Source: Ochotona curzoniae (taxonomy: Eukaryota; Chordata; Mammalia; Lagomorpha; Ochotonidae). From it: a stretch of DNA of 64,000 nt. The number at the start of each line of letters is the position of its first letter. Position 1 is the stretch's first letter. The position numbers were made by a program, and so were the translations under genes. Shown in pieces: positions 35,043 through 44,370 of this stretch. The notes beneath the pieces are model-generated. The model was given only the letters and a program-made list of their open reading frames with translations. It did no database searches and was not told where the DNA came from. The stretch spans positions 7,192,001-7,256,000 of the forward strand of contig NW_024465751.1 in assembly GCF_017591425.1 (NCBI RefSeq), in the 5' to 3' direction.

Positions 35043-35048
35043 AATAAA
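35043..35048 (+). promoter_or_regulatory. Polyadenylation signal AATAAA of retroposon copy B
   Basis: AATAAA lies 10 bases before the A-tail. The equivalent place in copy A (minus strand, near 19425) reads TAATTAAC, a decayed or different signal. Confidence 0.75.
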
Positions 35049-35071
35049 CTAAGATTATTAAAAAAAAAAAA

Positions 35072-35088
35072 AATCATAGTGAATAATC
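35072..35088 (+). repeat. Target-site duplication, right copy
   Basis: AATCATAGTGAATAATC repeats the sequence at 31277-31293. The old L1 text then continues with a T run, as it would in an empty site. Confidence 0.95.
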
Positions 35089-35454
35089 TTTTTTTTTCTT
35101 TAATATACTGTTGGGTTCAGCTTGCAATATTGTGCTGTAAATTTTTACATTTATGTTTATCAAACATTTATGTTTATTTCTGTTTAACATAAACATTTAT
35201 TTATGTTTATTTTTACATTTATGTTTATACTGATCTACAGTTTTATTTGTGTATGTGTGCCTTCATCTGATTTTGCAACAGAATAACACTGGTCTTGGAT
35301 AATAAATTTGGAAACAATTCTATCTTCTCTTTTTTGAAATGAAGTACAAAGGGTTAGTATTAAATAGACTTCAAATGTTTTATAGAATTCAATGACAAAG
35401 CTATCTGGTCTTGGCCTTTTATTTAACAGGGGCTTTTAAAAAGCGTCACAGATG
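35089..35454 (-). mobile_element. Continuation of the old L1 ORF2
   Basis: Resumes the L1 interrupted at 31278. 'GTTGGGTTCAGCTTGCAATATT', 'GAATTCAATGACAAAGCTATCTGGTCTTGG' and 'CTTTTATTTAACAGGGGC' follow the usual minus-strand ORF2 order. A TTTATGTTTA-rich expansion at 35147-35230 has grown inside it. Confidence 0.85.
35147..35230 (+). repeat. Degenerate TTTATGTTTA repeat
   Basis: At least five copies of a 'TTTATGTTTAT' unit with spacers such as CAAACA and TCTG, within the L1 fossil. This looks like local slippage growth. Confidence 0.7.
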
Positions 35455-35655
35455 GACCCTGCTGAAGTCTTCATCTTGCATGCCTTGGGATCCCATAAGG
35501 ATTCCAGTTCATATCCTGGCTGTTCCACCTCCCTTCTAGCTCCCTGCCTGTGGTCTGCAAAAGCAGTCAAGGGTGGTCCAAAGTCTTGGGTCCTTGCACC
35601 CACTTCAGAAATCCAGAAGAAACTCCTGGCTCCTGGTTTCAGATCAGGTTAGCTT
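35455..35655 (+). mobile_element. CSINE, 3' truncated
   Basis: 'CATCTTGCATGCCTTGGGATCCCATAAGG', 'CTAGCTCCCTGCCTGTGG' and 'AGAAACTCCTGGCTCCTGG' are present. The copy stops before the 'TTGGGGAGTGAA' block. Confidence 0.8.
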
Positions 35656-35979
35656 CAAGGTATATGAAATTAACATCGAGCTAAAGCAAACAGTGAATTA
35701 TTATCACCAGGAAGAAGCAATAATAAAGACTGCAATGGAAACTATTTGTGGATGAGGAAAAGATGATTCTTTGGTTTTGTAGCTTGCATAATGTCCTCTG
35801 TTCCCTGACATAGTCATGTGCTAATCCAGGGGACAGAAGACAAAAGACTTTGTTGATATAAGTAAATTACTCATTTTGAGATTAGAAGATTATTATGAAT
35901 TATCTAGTTGGAAGGAGACAAGAAAGCCAAAGGGGGAGAGGAAGGTATTTTGATCAAATAACAGAAATTGGCACAATCA

Positions 35980-36540
35980 TGAAGAGCCAGCTGGTGGCCA
36001 ATTTTAATTGTCAACCTCGCTGGGTCATTCTTTACCCAGATATTGATGCAAACATTATTTTGGGTGTGTCCGTCAGGATATTTGTGAATGAGATTAACAT
36101 GTGAATCAACATATAGAATAAACAGACTGATTTTTCTATTGTAATTAGACTTCACCAAATTAGTTAAAGACGTGAATAGGCCAGAAAAATTGGATAACAA
36201 AGAATTTCCTCTGCTTAACTGTCTGATTTGGGACCTCAATATTTTCCTGCCATTAGACTTATACTGAAAAGTTAGTTATTCTTTTGTCTTGAACCTGTCA
36301 GTTTCTTGGGGGAAATTTACCAATTCCAGATTACCTGCCAAAGAATGTCTTCCAACAGACTTTAGAACTTGGAAGAACAAAGGAACAGATTATCCCCCAG
36401 ACTCTGCAGAAAATGTATAATTTGTGGACACTGGGCTCTTGACCCTGTGAGAGTTATTTCTGATATCTGAACTCTGTCCTAAGAGAGAATAAATGTATGT
36501 TGTCTTAAGCCACCAAGTTTGTGGTATCTTAAAAGAGAAG
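35980..36540 (+). mobile_element. Ancient LTR-like repeats (class uncertain)
   Basis: 'AATTTTAATTGTCAACCTCGCTGGG', 'CAAACATTATTTTGGGTGTGTCCGTCAGG' and 'GAATGAGATTAACATGTGAATC' match a widespread placental repeat (ttaattgtcaacttgactggg, attattctgggtgtttctgtgagg). 'GAGAGAATAAATGTATGTTGTCTTAAGCCACCAAGTTTGTGG' near 36480 resembles MaLR-type LTR ends (aataaatttctgttgttttaagccacc). The family name is not secure. Confidence 0.5.
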
Positions 36541-36549
36541 GCATGGAAA

Positions 36550-37890
36550 AAATAGTGATAAACATAGATAATCTTTTGACATGAATAATGGAGAAAAGCA
36601 ATGAATATACCGTAAAGTGGAAGAGAAAACATTGGCGTTAATGAAAAATACCATAAATATAAAAATGAATTCAAATTATGAATAGTTTTGTAATTTATGT
36701 GAAGAGGAAAAATTGTTGGAATTGAGAAAATTCCAGGAAAATATTGTTACTAAATTTGATTAATAAAGAAATGAAAAACTTATATAATGTTACAATCAAT
36801 GAATGAACAGCTAAAACTTTCCCTCAAGGATTGACTGAATGCTCAAGAAACATTTTTCATTGTAACTACTCTTGAGCAAAGAAAAGAAAGAGTGCTACTG
36901 AACATATTAGTGAAATTATTATAACTTTGATACTAAAACCTGACACAGGCAGTATAATAAAAGGAAATTATGGGTCAGTCTAACTCTTAAACACAAATGG
37001 AAAATTATAAATAAAATATTAGAAGCTGAACCCAAAAACCATTAAAAAGAAAATATATCATTACCAAAATGGCTAATTCAAAGAAGTATAACTTGGATTA
37101 TCATTAGAAAGATCAATATAAAACTTACAGAAAAAAATTAATCATAACAGCATATCATTATGTCTAAAAAAACATTAGCTACAATTCAGCACATTCATTT
37201 TAAAAAACCTAGCAGTAGAAAGGCTTTCAATAAACTGAAATAGATATTTAAGAGAACATTGAAATGCCATGTATATAGCATACAATAGTTCAAATCGTTT
37301 CCTTGAAGTCACAGAGAAGACAATTATAGCTGTAATTTTCCTTTATATTCAGAATTTTCAAGGCAACCCTAATCAATATGCTATGATCAGAATAATTTAT
37401 AGTGGGTTAAATGTAAGAATTAATCTGCCATTCTCTGACAATATTAGCTCTATAGAAAATACAAAGGAACACATAGGAAATTATTGTGACTTTAGGAGAA
37501 TTTAACAAGTTTTCTGGATGCAAAATCAATACAAAATCAATTATTATTTTAAATGGTGCCAGTTAAGAAAATAAATTAGAAATATGTTAAATGGCATGAA
37601 GAAAATTTAAAAGGGTCTTTGTTTAACAAACACATAAACATCTTTGAAGGGAAAATTGTGTTTATTAGGAACATTAAAGTATATCTGAAAAAATAGAGCA
37701 ATACTATTTGCACAAATTGGATGACTCGAATTTAAAGATGATAATTCTTTCAGTATCTATCAGTTGAAGACAATTATAGTCAGTAATACATATGATTTTT
37801 CATAAGTATCTGTAAATTTACCATTTTACAAAAAAAGCTATTTATACTTATTTATATTTTTAAAAATATGCATCTCAGCATGTCCATGCC
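36550..37890 (+). mobile_element. Old L1 ORF2 fossil
   Basis: Sense order of the reverse-transcriptase part: 'GATACTAAAACCTGACACAGGCAG' (36931), 'GGAAATTATGGGTCAGTCTAAC', 'AAATAAAATATTAGAAGC', 'GTAGAAAGGCTTTCAATAAACTG' (37215) and 'GGATGCAAAATCAATACAAAATCA' (37516). The YADD active-site region is lost in decay. All frames are broken. Confidence 0.75.
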
Positions 37891-37894
37891 ACCT

Positions 37895-38163
37895 GGAAAG
37901 CAGAGAGGCACAGATCTTCGCCTGTCTGTTCATCTCCCTGATGCTCACAACAGCCTGTGTTTTCCAATCAAACCCAGGAGCGCAGGATAGCATCTGAGTG
38001 TTCCATGTGGAGGGCAGGGAGCTGAGCGTTTTAGCCGTTAGGCTCTGCCTCGCAGGATACAGAGCAGCAAGAAGCTAGATGGGAAGAAAAGGACTGGCAC
38101 TCCAACCAGGCACCTGGGAAGGGGATGCTGATGTTCCAAGCAGGGATCTAAACAACACACCCA
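37895..38163 (-). mobile_element. CSINE, strongly decayed
   Basis: A minus-strand pattern is recognisable ('GCAGAGAGGCACAGATCTTC', 'AGGGAGCTGAGCG', 'GCTAGATGGGAAG...GGACTGGCACTCC') but rearranged. Treat edges and class as provisional. Confidence 0.5.
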
Positions 38164-38348
38164 AGTCTGCTCCCATGAAGCTTGCAGTTTGACTTTGTCA
38201 ATGATTAAACCTGTTGTTCTGAACATGATATGCACTTGCTTACGTGACAGTTTTGAAACAGTTTTTGAGAAGAGTTTAAGAAAAAGTGTACACTGGGAAC
38301 AAAAGTATCCTGAAGATGATTTGTGATTGAGAATGAACAATGGAATAA

Positions 38349-38600
38349 ACACCTGGCCTGGTGGTGAAGACATGAGCTGGTACTCCCCAGTCTCACGTCG
38401 GGGCAGGGGGCTTTACTCCCTGGCCCTGGCTGCTATTGCCCCTTAATGCAGGTAAGTGATGTCCGCAGCAGCTGAGTCCTTGCTGTCCCCGTAGGAGACC
38501 TGCCTTTGGCAACCTGGTTTTGTGGGCATTTGGGGAGTGAGCCAACAGATGGATCTCTTTCTCCTCTGTCTCTTCTTTATTCTCAAAGATGGAGTGAAAG
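38349..38600 (+). mobile_element. CSINE, decayed
   Basis: 'GCCTGGTGGTGAAGACATGAGC', 'CTCACGTCGGGGC', 'GTAGGAGACCTGCC' and 'GGGCATTTGGGGAGTGAGCCAACAG' followed by 'CTCTGTCTC' are the SINE landmarks. The middle is altered. Confidence 0.6.
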
Positions 38601-39839
38601 ACGCAAAGGAAAATTAACTCCCAATTTTTTCAGATGTGAAGTAGTCCAGTAGTTGAAGTTTTAGCATGTGGTTGCACCCTGCTGGCTGTCACTAAGCAGA
38701 GTTTGCCCATCCTTTTGTGTCTCTTTGAGAAATGATAAATGCAACTTTGGAAAACCACACAGAGATTTAGAAGACTTCAGTCTTCTTAGGCCACAACTGA
38801 AGAAGTAAAGCTTGCTGGAAATTCCTGTGCGCCTTGGTAGAGAGGCTCCGGCTGCCGCAGCAGAGAAGGCTGGCAGTGTCCTGGGGACTGTGCCTGAAAC
38901 TCTGGCCCTGTACCCGAGTCAGCCCTCTGCTTACTTTGCTGAAAGAAATGAATGTAAGTTTGCGCTTGGTGTGTTTTCTCTCCTACTTTTTGATGTACCA
39001 AAACTTGGGTAAATATTTAGACCAGAACATTTAAAATACAAACTTTGATACTTGATTTTAAAATGGGAAAAAAAAATGTTCAACAATAGTTAGAAAAATT
39101 ACATTTAAGAAATAAGAGCTGCCTTAAAGACAAAAATAATTACAAAAGTGCAATAATTATAATCAATAATATAGTGCAGTGATAGAAAATTTGACAATTA
39201 GAAAAAACATCAGAGCACAGAAAGAGAAAATTAACTTTCAGCCATATTTGTAAAGCCAAAACAAATGGACTACCGCGCCAGGCCAGGGTAATGTTTTAGG
39301 TGAAAAAAGATAATGTATACAGATATGGTAAGCATGTAAGTGGGGTAACGAACCTATGAGGATGTCCATGTGCTAAATCAGGAATCTGCAAATATAAACA
39401 AGGGGGAATTGTGTTTGAAATCTAGCTGAGCTTGCCTTGGGGAGATGATCCATTAGGCGCAGTGTAATCCCACGGGTCCTTACAAGGGAAAGAAGAAGAC
39501 ACGTGAGGACATGTCGAAGTGAAGCAGCCAGGTAGTGTGGCTTGGAATGCAGAAGAACGAGCCACGAGCCAGGGATGTGTGCAGTCGCTAGAAGCTGGAC
39601 AAAGCAACAAACCAGAATCTCCAAGCAGCCTCCACCGGGACTGCAGCTCCGCTGACGCAGCTGCAGCTCAGGGAGCCCCGACTCCAGACTCCAGAACCGC
39701 ATCCAGGACGTGTGTGCTATTCTGAGTCACCGCAGCCGGGATCATCTCTTACAGGAGTACACATTATGCAGTGATGACACCAGTACCGACAGTAAAGACA
39801 CAGGGGGAAAAGTTTCAGTAATATTAGCACTGATTCAGT
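38601..39839. other. Mostly unique sequence with a GC-richer patch
   Basis: No supported gene. 38810-38960 and 39530-39730 are richer in G/C than the rest. A tiny CSINE head fragment (minus) may lie at 39262-39288 ('GACTACCGCGCCAGGCC'). 39400-39730 resembles the internal text of ancient LTR-associated repeats (GAGCCACGAGCCAGGGATG, CTAGAAGCTGGACAAAG), but I cannot assign it. Confidence 0.4.
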
Positions 39840-39970
39840 GCCAAGCACATGCCTGAAGCTGTGTCACAGAACCTTGAGTGGAGTATCCTAAAGAATGCCT
39901 ACCTGTTCTGGGAGGCTCTTTTTTTCACAGATAGAACCAGCGCTTGGAGAGATTATTTGAATTGCCTGAG
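39840..39970 (-). mobile_element. MIR SINE, left part (split by an LTR)
   Basis: 'TTTTTCACAGATAGAACCAGCGCTTGGAGAGATTATTTGAATTGCCTGAG' corresponds to MIR minus text (cagatgaggaaactgaggcttagagaggttaagtgacttgccc). It resumes after the LTR at 40354 with 'CCTGAGTGTCATTCTTAG'. Confidence 0.55.
39965..39970 (+). repeat. 6-bp target-site duplication CCTGAG, left copy
   Basis: CCTGAG here and at 40354-40359 directly bracket the LTR. A 6-bp duplication is typical of class II (beta-type) endogenous retroviruses. Confidence 0.85.
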
Positions 39971-40353
39971 TGTCGCGCCCACGTGTCTTATCGCCCCGCA
40001 ATAAGAGGCAGACGCGAGTGAAGCCTTCTGCGGTAAAATTTATTGTGCACACCAAGATGAGGAAGAGGAAAGGGCCCCGACCCCGGCAGGCTGTCTGCTC
40101 TTATGTGCTGACTGGCCCTGCCTCCGCCGATGATAGGTCGGCGTCATGATTATGCAGGGTTCTGGGCAACTGGATTCGTCAGTCCCAGTGTTCATGCGCC
40201 GGCCACGCCACAGCTCACTGCGCATGCACTAGGCACCTGCGCAGTACCGAGAAAGCTACGTGACTCTCCACCAGACACCAAGATGTAGCCTCGCCGGCCA
40301 GCGCCATTTTGGGTACAGCATGTGGCCAGTACATACAGATGCGGCTGGCAACA
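39971..40353 (-). mobile_element. Solo LTR of a class II (ERV2/IAP-like) endogenous retrovirus
   Basis: Read on the minus strand the 383-bp unit starts TGTTGCCAGCC and ends GGGCGCGACA, the TG...CA rule. It contains AATAAA (complement at 40039-40044), a TATA-like CATAAGAGC near 40097-40105, and a YY1-like AAAATGGCGCTGG (about 40298-40310). It is CpG-rich, so it is fairly young or little methylation-decayed. No internal viral sequence remains; this is the usual product of LTR-LTR recombination. Confidence 0.85.
40039..40044 (-). promoter_or_regulatory. Polyadenylation signal of the solo LTR
   Basis: AATAAA on the minus strand, about 50 bases downstream of the TATA-like motif in the LTR reading direction, so it lies in the R region. 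Confidence 0.6.
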
Positions 40354-40400
40354 CCTGAGTGTCATTCTTAGAACACAGTTTATGCTTTGAATTTTTTGGC
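40354..40400 (-). mobile_element. MIR SINE, right part
   Basis: Continues the MIR that the LTR split; the duplicated CCTGAG belongs to the MIR text. The end of the MIR is not clear. Confidence 0.4.
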
Positions 40401-40849
40401 CTGTAGTTTGCCACGCTGTCTTCCTTAAGACGTTCAAATTGACCAGGTGTGAGAGCTGAGAGAGAAAATGCAGAAAACAGGTTTCTATTCAATTTGCCTG
40501 TAGTGCAAAGGGGCAGGAGCGTACTCATGCCAGAGCTGCTTTTACCAAACGAGTCCAGTTGCTTTCATAATAGGGACGTGGGAGGCCATGCGCTTATTTT
40601 GATAATGCTGCCTTGTCAAAAGTACTTTTTAAGCTGCCTCACTCCAATAATCGCCACCAGACTCGGCATCATGTGGCTCAGAGCCTTTACAGGTGAGAAA
40701 TGATTAATCCTGTAAGAGTTATTTTAATTTTCAGAAATAGCCACTACTCTTTCACATCTCAATTGAGAAAGGGGATGCCTGTTGTGAATGCCTTAGAAAA
40801 TTCTTTATATAGCTAAAGATTTTCTAAGCTGATTTTTAAAACATGTATG
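40401..40849. other. Unique sequence, nothing recognised
   Basis: Short frames only, no splice or domain support. Confidence 0.5.
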
Positions 40850-41060
40850 ATGTTACTAAATGTTTATTCAGCGAGAGGAGAGAGAAGCTAGAATCAGAAG
40901 GAGAGACTCCACATGTGTTGATTCACTCTCCAGTGCCTGCGACAACTGAGGCCTCACTATTGCTTCCCAAGATGCATATTCACTGGAAGCTGGCATCAGA
41001 AGTGGATTTTGGACTCAAACCCTTGCACTCTGAGGTGCCACATTCCAAAAAACAGATTTG
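40850..41060 (-). mobile_element. CSINE or related SINE, strongly decayed
   Basis: 'GTTTATTCAGCGAGAGGAGAGAGAAGC', 'GTTGATTCACTCTCCAGTGCCTGCGACAACTG' and 'GGAAGCTGGCATCAGAAGTGG' echo minus-strand SINE text. Low similarity. Confidence 0.45.
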
Positions 41061-42011
41061 AGGGTGAAGATGAAAAACAGATTATTTGATGGGATGGCAA
41101 AAGCGCTGGGTCTTAAGAACCACCGCCCTGTTTGCAAGAGAGTGTTGCATGGGATGGGGTGGATTTAAAGAGCATAGGGGGGAGTCAAGAATCAGGGGTA
41201 AAGGGTTGCAGGAGATGTATTGCCTTAAAACAAGCACCAAGGTTTGTACATTCCTTCTCTGTTCTGTGCTCTGGTTGACTGCAGGAGCCTGAGATAAGGA
41301 TCAAGGTAATGTGAGCCTCAGAACATGGGCAAGTAGGAGTGGCAATCCATCTCCAAAGTGTCAACAAGATGCTCTGCTTGTCTGATGGACAACTTGGCTC
41401 TGGGGAGCCTGCAGGCTCCATCCAGATGGTAGTTTTCATCTGCCCCTGATCTGGAAGTCTGCCAAGATCTGGAATTCCTCTAAGTAGAATTCTTCAAGAC
41501 AATACTGACCACCAAATTGCTCTCTATCAGAGATAAATGAACTTGTGTATCTGGTGATTGGACTCTGGCAGGCCTGGCCATACAATTACCATCATTAAGA
41601 GAGTTAAGCCAAGGAAGGGAGCTAGGAGACTCGGACTTGATAGTATCTAGCATCAGTATCCACAACACTTTTTTGAGGGCTCAGTCTCAAGGCGAGTTTG
41701 TGAAATTTTAGAAATGCTTTAATGATTTGATACACAAATACACATACACATCACACATCGCATTCCTTCCCCCAGCCAACATGGCTGTTACAAGTGTTAC
41801 ATCAAAACAAACATGCTTTTTTAATTTCATTTTGCATGAACTTTTAAAAATACTGAAAAATATTGCATAATAAAATAGATTTAAATGATTCTTGCAAAAG
41901 CACAAAACTAAAAAAAATTACAAATATTAAGAAACTGCCAAACCCTAATTTAATAGGCAATTATTTTTCTTTTTTGAAGATATGTAAACTAGAGACCAGT
42001 GGTATTACTTA
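41061..42011. other. Unique or unclassified old sequence
   Basis: No supported gene. 41300-41670 has an even, GC-richer composition but I cannot assign it to a family. Confidence 0.4.
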
Positions 42012-42330
42012 ATTGGCCATTCCTCCACCTGCAAAAGCATGTACCCAATTCAGGCACCAGTTCATGTCCCAGCTATTCCACACCCCATCCAGCTCCCTGC
42101 TTATATCCTGAAAGCAGAAGATGCTAACCCAAAGCATTGGGACCCTGCATCTGTGTGGGAGACCTGGAAGAACCTCCTGGCTCCAGGGTCCTTGAGCCAG
42201 GGTCCTGCAGCCAAGGTCCTTTGGCTGTTGTGGCAATTTGGGGAGTGAACCGGCAGATGGAAGAAAATCTCTGTCTCTCCTTCTCTCTATTCCCCCCAAT
42301 AAAAATAAATAAATCTTTATAAAAAGATAT
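42012..42330 (+). mobile_element. CSINE with a small internal duplication
   Basis: 'CACCCCATCCAGCTCCCTGC', 'GAGACCTGGAAGAACCTCCTGG' and 'CAATTTGGGGAGTGAACCGG' are clear. 'CCAGGGTCCTTGAGCCAGGGTCCTGCAGCCAAGGTCC' is a local triplication of a CAGGGTCCT-like unit not usual in this SINE. The tail CCAATAAAAATAAATAAATC is intact. Confidence 0.9.
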
Positions 42331-44048
42331 ATAAATGAATAATGCATCTTTCCAGGATGTAATAGTGTCCTAGATTTTGAAATTGAGTAAACTGAGACGG
42401 TACCATTCTACAAACTTTGTGTTTGGAAATAGGACTTACTAGAGTGTTGGATCTGCTAAGCATGAGTATATTTTCTTAAACTTGCTTGATGACAGAATCA
42501 CATTTATGTGACACCTCTGTTTCACTAAACGTATTTAACAACTGGATCATATTTTATGTAGCATTCTTATAAAGTTAGTTCTTCAAGGAATTACATTTTG
42601 TAGAGTCTAGTATTATGTCTTTTTTTTTTTAAGACAATCATAAATAAGTTGCATTGCTTGCAAATATTCTCTAAAGGTAACTCCAATAGTAGAGTCTCTA
42701 AAATACGTTGAATGCCCAAAGCATGGTTGGGAAGTAGGTGTGTTTTTTAAGTGGTTATTGTTCTACAATTTCAATACCGGTTAGCACCTCTTCTTCCCTC
42801 TCTTTCTGCTTTCCCTGGCTCAGCACCCATCCCTCTACGTGAGCAAGTATTTGCTGTGGACATCTTCCCAGTAGGTTGCAACTCCTTAAAATTGTCACCT
42901 TTACTTCCAAAACACCAATGACAGAAACCTGATGAGAAAGGACTTCATAAATGCTTAAAGATCAGAGAAATGAAGGGAGAAAGCCACAATCAAAAAGCAT
43001 CCTTTATCTTTCTAGTAACAACTGCTGTTTTACTAGTGTGTTTGTGATCCAATGTAGTCTCTTTGGATTTTTGAAAGACAAAGTAGAGAGTCGTGCACTA
43101 AACACTTCTCATCTTTACTAACAGGCACTTAAATGCCTTCCCACTGTGAATTTCTCTTAATTTGTCCCCAAACCTGAGGGCAACACATTAGGTTTGTTAA
43201 GTGGCTTCAGGCAGATTATAATAAATTGAATTTCATAGTAATCATCCCATACAATTAGCACAGAGTGTCTGGGGGAGCAATGATGCAGCCAGGCAGCATG
43301 TCAACAGGCCTGCCCTCTCTCAGTGCACTCTTTAGCAGGTGTCTGCATTTTGCATGTCACTCCCCCATCTCTCCTAAATGTCACAAAAATGACTGGCCTT
43401 CTTGGAATAATAAATCAACTTATTTAATAGGAGTTGCTCCAAATGGAGGTCCTGCTCCTTCATTCACTCACTCATTTATTGATGTTTTTCCTAAAAGCAA
43501 TGGAGAAGTTCTCTTTTCTGCATATTCACAGCCCATTCGGTAAACTGACCACCATACTCCTGCTTGGCTTGCAGCCTTAATATTGTCTTGACTCTTTGCC
43601 ACGGTGCTCCTGGTTGTCAAGGTTACAAATACGGGTACAAATTTTGCATCTTGCCTTTTTTGCACCGTGCTCTAGCATATTTAAGTGCATGAATATGCAT
43701 ATATGCACCCACTCCCACAATCTGTCAGGAAGTCCTGTTGAATCTTGAATTCCCCAAATATCTCTTCAGCGTTTCGTCATCACACCACACCCCATTTACA
43801 ATTTGCTCTTCTTCTGCCCCCAATTACTGGAACTGCCTAAGAACTTCACTCCAAACCAGCGGTCTCTCTAATCTATTTATATTGACACAACTGGAGTTAC
43901 ATTTTTAAATAAATTTCATCTTTTCATTCTCTAACTCAAAAAAAAACTTTAATATTTTGGGAAAAATAAAATATCCAATTTTCACAGACTGTAGGAGATC
44001 AGGTAGAGCATAGAGTTTTAAATTTTATAGTTAAAAAAGAATAATCTG
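42331..44048. other. Unique sequence, no supported gene
   Basis: About 1.7 kb. A 92-codon plus-strand frame (43265-43543) and a 65-codon minus-strand frame overlap; neither has splice sites or a domain that I recognise. Confidence 0.5.
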
Positions 44049-44370
44049 GGGCCAGTGCAATTGCTCAATGACTGAATCTTCACCAGGATCCCATCTGGGT
44101 GCCGGTTTGTGTCTCAGCAGCTCCATTTCCCATCCAGCTCCCTGCTTGTGGCCTGGGAAATCAGAAGAGGACGGCCCAAAACTTTGGGACCCTACAGCCA
44201 TGTAGGAAACTCAGAAGAAGCTCCTGGCTCCTGGCTCTAGATCAGCTCCTCTCCAGCTGCTGCGGCCACTTGGGGAGTGAACCAGTGGCCAGATCTTTCT
44301 CTTTGTCTCTCCTTCTCTCTGTATATCTGCCTTTCCTTAAAAAATAATTAAGTAAATCTTTAAAAAGGCA
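44049..44370 (+). mobile_element. CSINE
   Basis: Full length, from 'GGGGCCAGTGCAATTGCTCAATG' to 'CTTTCCTTAAAAAATAATTAAG'. The middle 'CTCCAGCTGCTGCGGCCACTTGGGGAGTGAACC' is well kept. Confidence 0.9.

Larger units (their letters stand above)
31294..35071 (+). mobile_element. Monomer-bearing non-LTR retroposon, copy B (young, full length)
   Basis: Order of parts: 3.9 copies of a 262-bp CpG-containing monomer (31294-32310); a G-rich body (32311-34780) with degenerate 'CTGGCAT..CATGGG(C/T)TGGG' motifs; a 3' region with a G-rich purine block (34903-34928, GGGATGGGGGATGGGTGGGAGG type); an AATAAA; and an A-tail (35059-35071). Perfect flanking duplications show L1-type insertion. No frame longer than about 135 sense codons exists, and none is shared with copy A. 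It therefore looks non-autonomous, mobilised in trans. The purine block and 5' monomers resemble L1 architecture (rodent L1 monomers, L1 3' UTR polypurine tract), but ORF1 and ORF2 are absent. The alternative is a chimera of L1 5' UTR and 3' UTR with an unknown middle. Confidence 0.85.

Noticed and set aside
38786..39034. GC-richer patch with open frames on both strands and a GAAT/GTAAGT donor-like site near 38952
   Set aside because: Three overlapping frames cannot be told apart and no acceptor was found. It is too weak to call a first exon.
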